The position numbers and the translations under genes were made by a program. Shown here one piece after another: positions 5,134 through 6,051 of a stretch of DNA of 6,051 nucleotides; position 1 is the stretch's first letter; the number at the start of each line of letters is the position of its first letter. Under the pieces are notes generated by a model, which saw only the letters and a program-made list of their open reading frames with translations, did no database searches and had not been told where the DNA came from. The DNA comes from Desulfobacteraceae bacterium (GTDB lineage Bacteria > Desulfobacterota > DSM-4660 > Desulfatiglandales > JALVMZ01), in the NCBI GenBank assembly GCA_027032655.1, contig JALVMZ010000151.1:1-6051 (forward strand). Reading direction: 5' to 3'.

Positions 5134-6051
5134 TCTCCTGGGCCTGAATAACTGTGGAGTTGATGGGTATCAGTTCAGGGTCATTAATCTCTTCAATGAG
5201 TTGTTTAAGAGATTCCACAGCAGGAGATATATATTTTAGAAACTCTCTTTTTCCTTTTTTAAGTCCAAGATATGAGAATGCTCCCAGTATCTGCATATTC
5301 CTCTGAATTGCCAGGTAGGGATATGATCTTTTAAATCCGGAAATAAATTGGGGGCATCTGATTTTCATAAATTCAAGGTAAATATCATACGACCTGTTTT
5401 TTTCAGATTCGCTTAAATTCACATATGGGTCAATAATGAGGGAGGCCAGGTCATAACCAAGGGGCCCAAATCTCCCGCCCTGCCAGTCGATAATAAAAGG
5501 CCTTTTGCCTCCTTTTAGCATGATATTCTTTGACTGAAAGTCCCTGTGCATGAAAAATCTATTATCTCCAATGCCTGCCATCTCTGATATGTAATTAAAA
5601 GCCTTTAAAAGGGATTCTTTTTCGGGGTTTAGGTGAGCAAAGTTTATCACAAATTCATTGAGAAAATACTCTGCCTCATATTTTAACATCATATACCTGT
5701 TATATAATTTTGTCTGATAACACCACTCTTCTTTAAAACCTTCAGCTCCTTTTAATTGCATTGATAGGAGTAATTCAATCACCTTTTCATAAAGCGAATC
5801 CCTTCTCTTCGATGGTGGTATGTCCTGAAGATGTATATCTCCCAGATCCTCCAGAATAAACCAGCCGTTTTTGAGTTCAAAATCCATAATTTCAGGTATT
5901 GGGAGCCCTTTTTCTCTTAAGTGTTTGCCTATCTTAAGATAGGATATGTTTTCCCTTTCAAGTAAGGTATTAACAGGATGGTTGATCATAAGTATAAATG
6001 ATCTTTTTCCATGTCTTATTCTGTAAAACTCTCTGTTTGAGCCGTCACCTT
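5102..6051 (-). CDS. AmgK-like amino-sugar kinase (APH-fold phosphotransferase), 5' end beyond the window
   Basis: The frame is open leftwards from the right edge to a TAG at 5104-5102. An in-frame ATG exists at 5989-5987, but the 20 codons before it continue the protein and contain the glycine-rich nucleotide loop GDGSNR (6049-6032), so the real start lies outside. The visible 316 residues lack only a short N-terminus compared with the roughly 340 residues usual for the family. The catalytic loop HRDFQSKN (5548-5525) and the metal-binding DWQ (5488-5480, the DFG equivalent) are intact, followed by GPLGYDLASL, a signature of the AmgK group (COG3178). AmgK phosphorylates N-acetylmuramate or N-acetylglucosamine at the anomeric position, and with the nucleotidyltransferase MurU it returns cell-wall sugars to UDP-MurNAc. 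A MurU-like gene is often adjacent and might lie beyond the right edge. Antibiotic-resistance kinase activity is unlikely. The gene overlaps the nucleotidase gene tail to tail by 32 bases. Confidence 0.88.
   Translation of the reverse strand, partial: GDGSNREFYRIRHGKRSFILMINHPVNTLLERENISYLKIGKHLREKGLPIPEIMDFELKNGWFILEDLGDIHLQDIPPSKRRDSLYEKVIELLLSMQLKGAEGFKEEWCYQTKLYNRYMMLKYEAEYFLNEFVINFAHLNPEKESLLKAFNYISEMAGIGDNRFFMHRDFQSKNIMLKGGKRPFIIDWQGGRFGPLGYDLASLIIDPYVNLSESEKNRSYDIYLEFMKIRCPQFISGFKRSYPYLAIQRNMQILGAFSYLGLKKGKREFLKYISPAVESLKQLIEEINDPELIPINSTVIQAQEIISRCSCQNQ

Noticed and set aside
5102..5989. ATG at 5989 as the true start of the AmgK-like kinase
   Set aside because: The open frame continues to the window edge and encodes the glycine-rich GDGSNR nucleotide loop upstream of this ATG, so starting there would remove a conserved part of the fold.
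5102..6051. Aminoglycoside-resistance kinase
   Set aside because: The fold is shared, but the GPLGYDLASL signature and DWQ/HRD context fit the AmgK (COG3178) group rather than resistance enzymes, and there is no mobile-element context.

Overview
The window looks like a piece of chromosome from an AT-rich Gram-negative bacterium. The evidence is two exported proteins with Sec-type signal peptides, a UshA-type periplasmic nucleotidase, an ExeA/GspA-type secretion ATPase with a C-terminal membrane helix, and an AmgK-like sugar kinase of the kind used in peptidoglycan recycling. The gene types and protein style resemble Desulfobacterota (former Deltaproteobacteria) or Nitrospirota, but this is an impression from protein character, not a placement. 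No mobile element, CRISPR array, tRNA or rRNA is visible.

Layout. (1) 1-927, minus strand: 309 residues of an ExeA/GspA-family AAA ATPase, cut by the left edge just as its membrane segment begins. (2) 928-1327: an AT-rich intergenic region of 400 bases between divergent genes. It holds a good sigma70-type promoter for the ATPase, one or two candidate promoters for the rightward genes and two small inverted repeats. (3) 1343-3465, plus strand: a likely three-gene operon made of a small exported coiled-coil protein, a GAF/HD-GYP cyclic-di-GMP phosphodiesterase (ATGA overlap with the first gene) and a 66-residue helical-hairpin protein 27 bases further on. (4) 3535-5133, plus strand: an exported UshA/5'-nucleotidase-family enzyme with a near-consensus Shine-Dalgarno and a possible extended -10 promoter that starts inside the stop codon of the preceding gene. 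(5) 5102-6051, minus strand: an AmgK-like phosphotransferase, cut by the right edge. It converges on the nucleotidase gene and overlaps its 3' end by 32 bases.

How the parts may work together. The HD-GYP enzyme should lower cyclic-di-GMP in response to a ligand or partner sensed by its GAF domain. The two small coiled-coil proteins on either side of it are the least explained part of the window. They share a short KEIERLR-type stretch, lie on opposite sides of the inner membrane if the signal peptide is real, and have very regular heptads. The nucleotidase probably scavenges nucleotides in the periplasm and the AmgK-like kinase probably acts on cell-wall amino sugars. Neither is clearly tied to the cyclic-di-GMP gene. 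Most of the window is ordinary housekeeping and signalling content; the HD-GYP cluster with its small partners is the part most worth following up.
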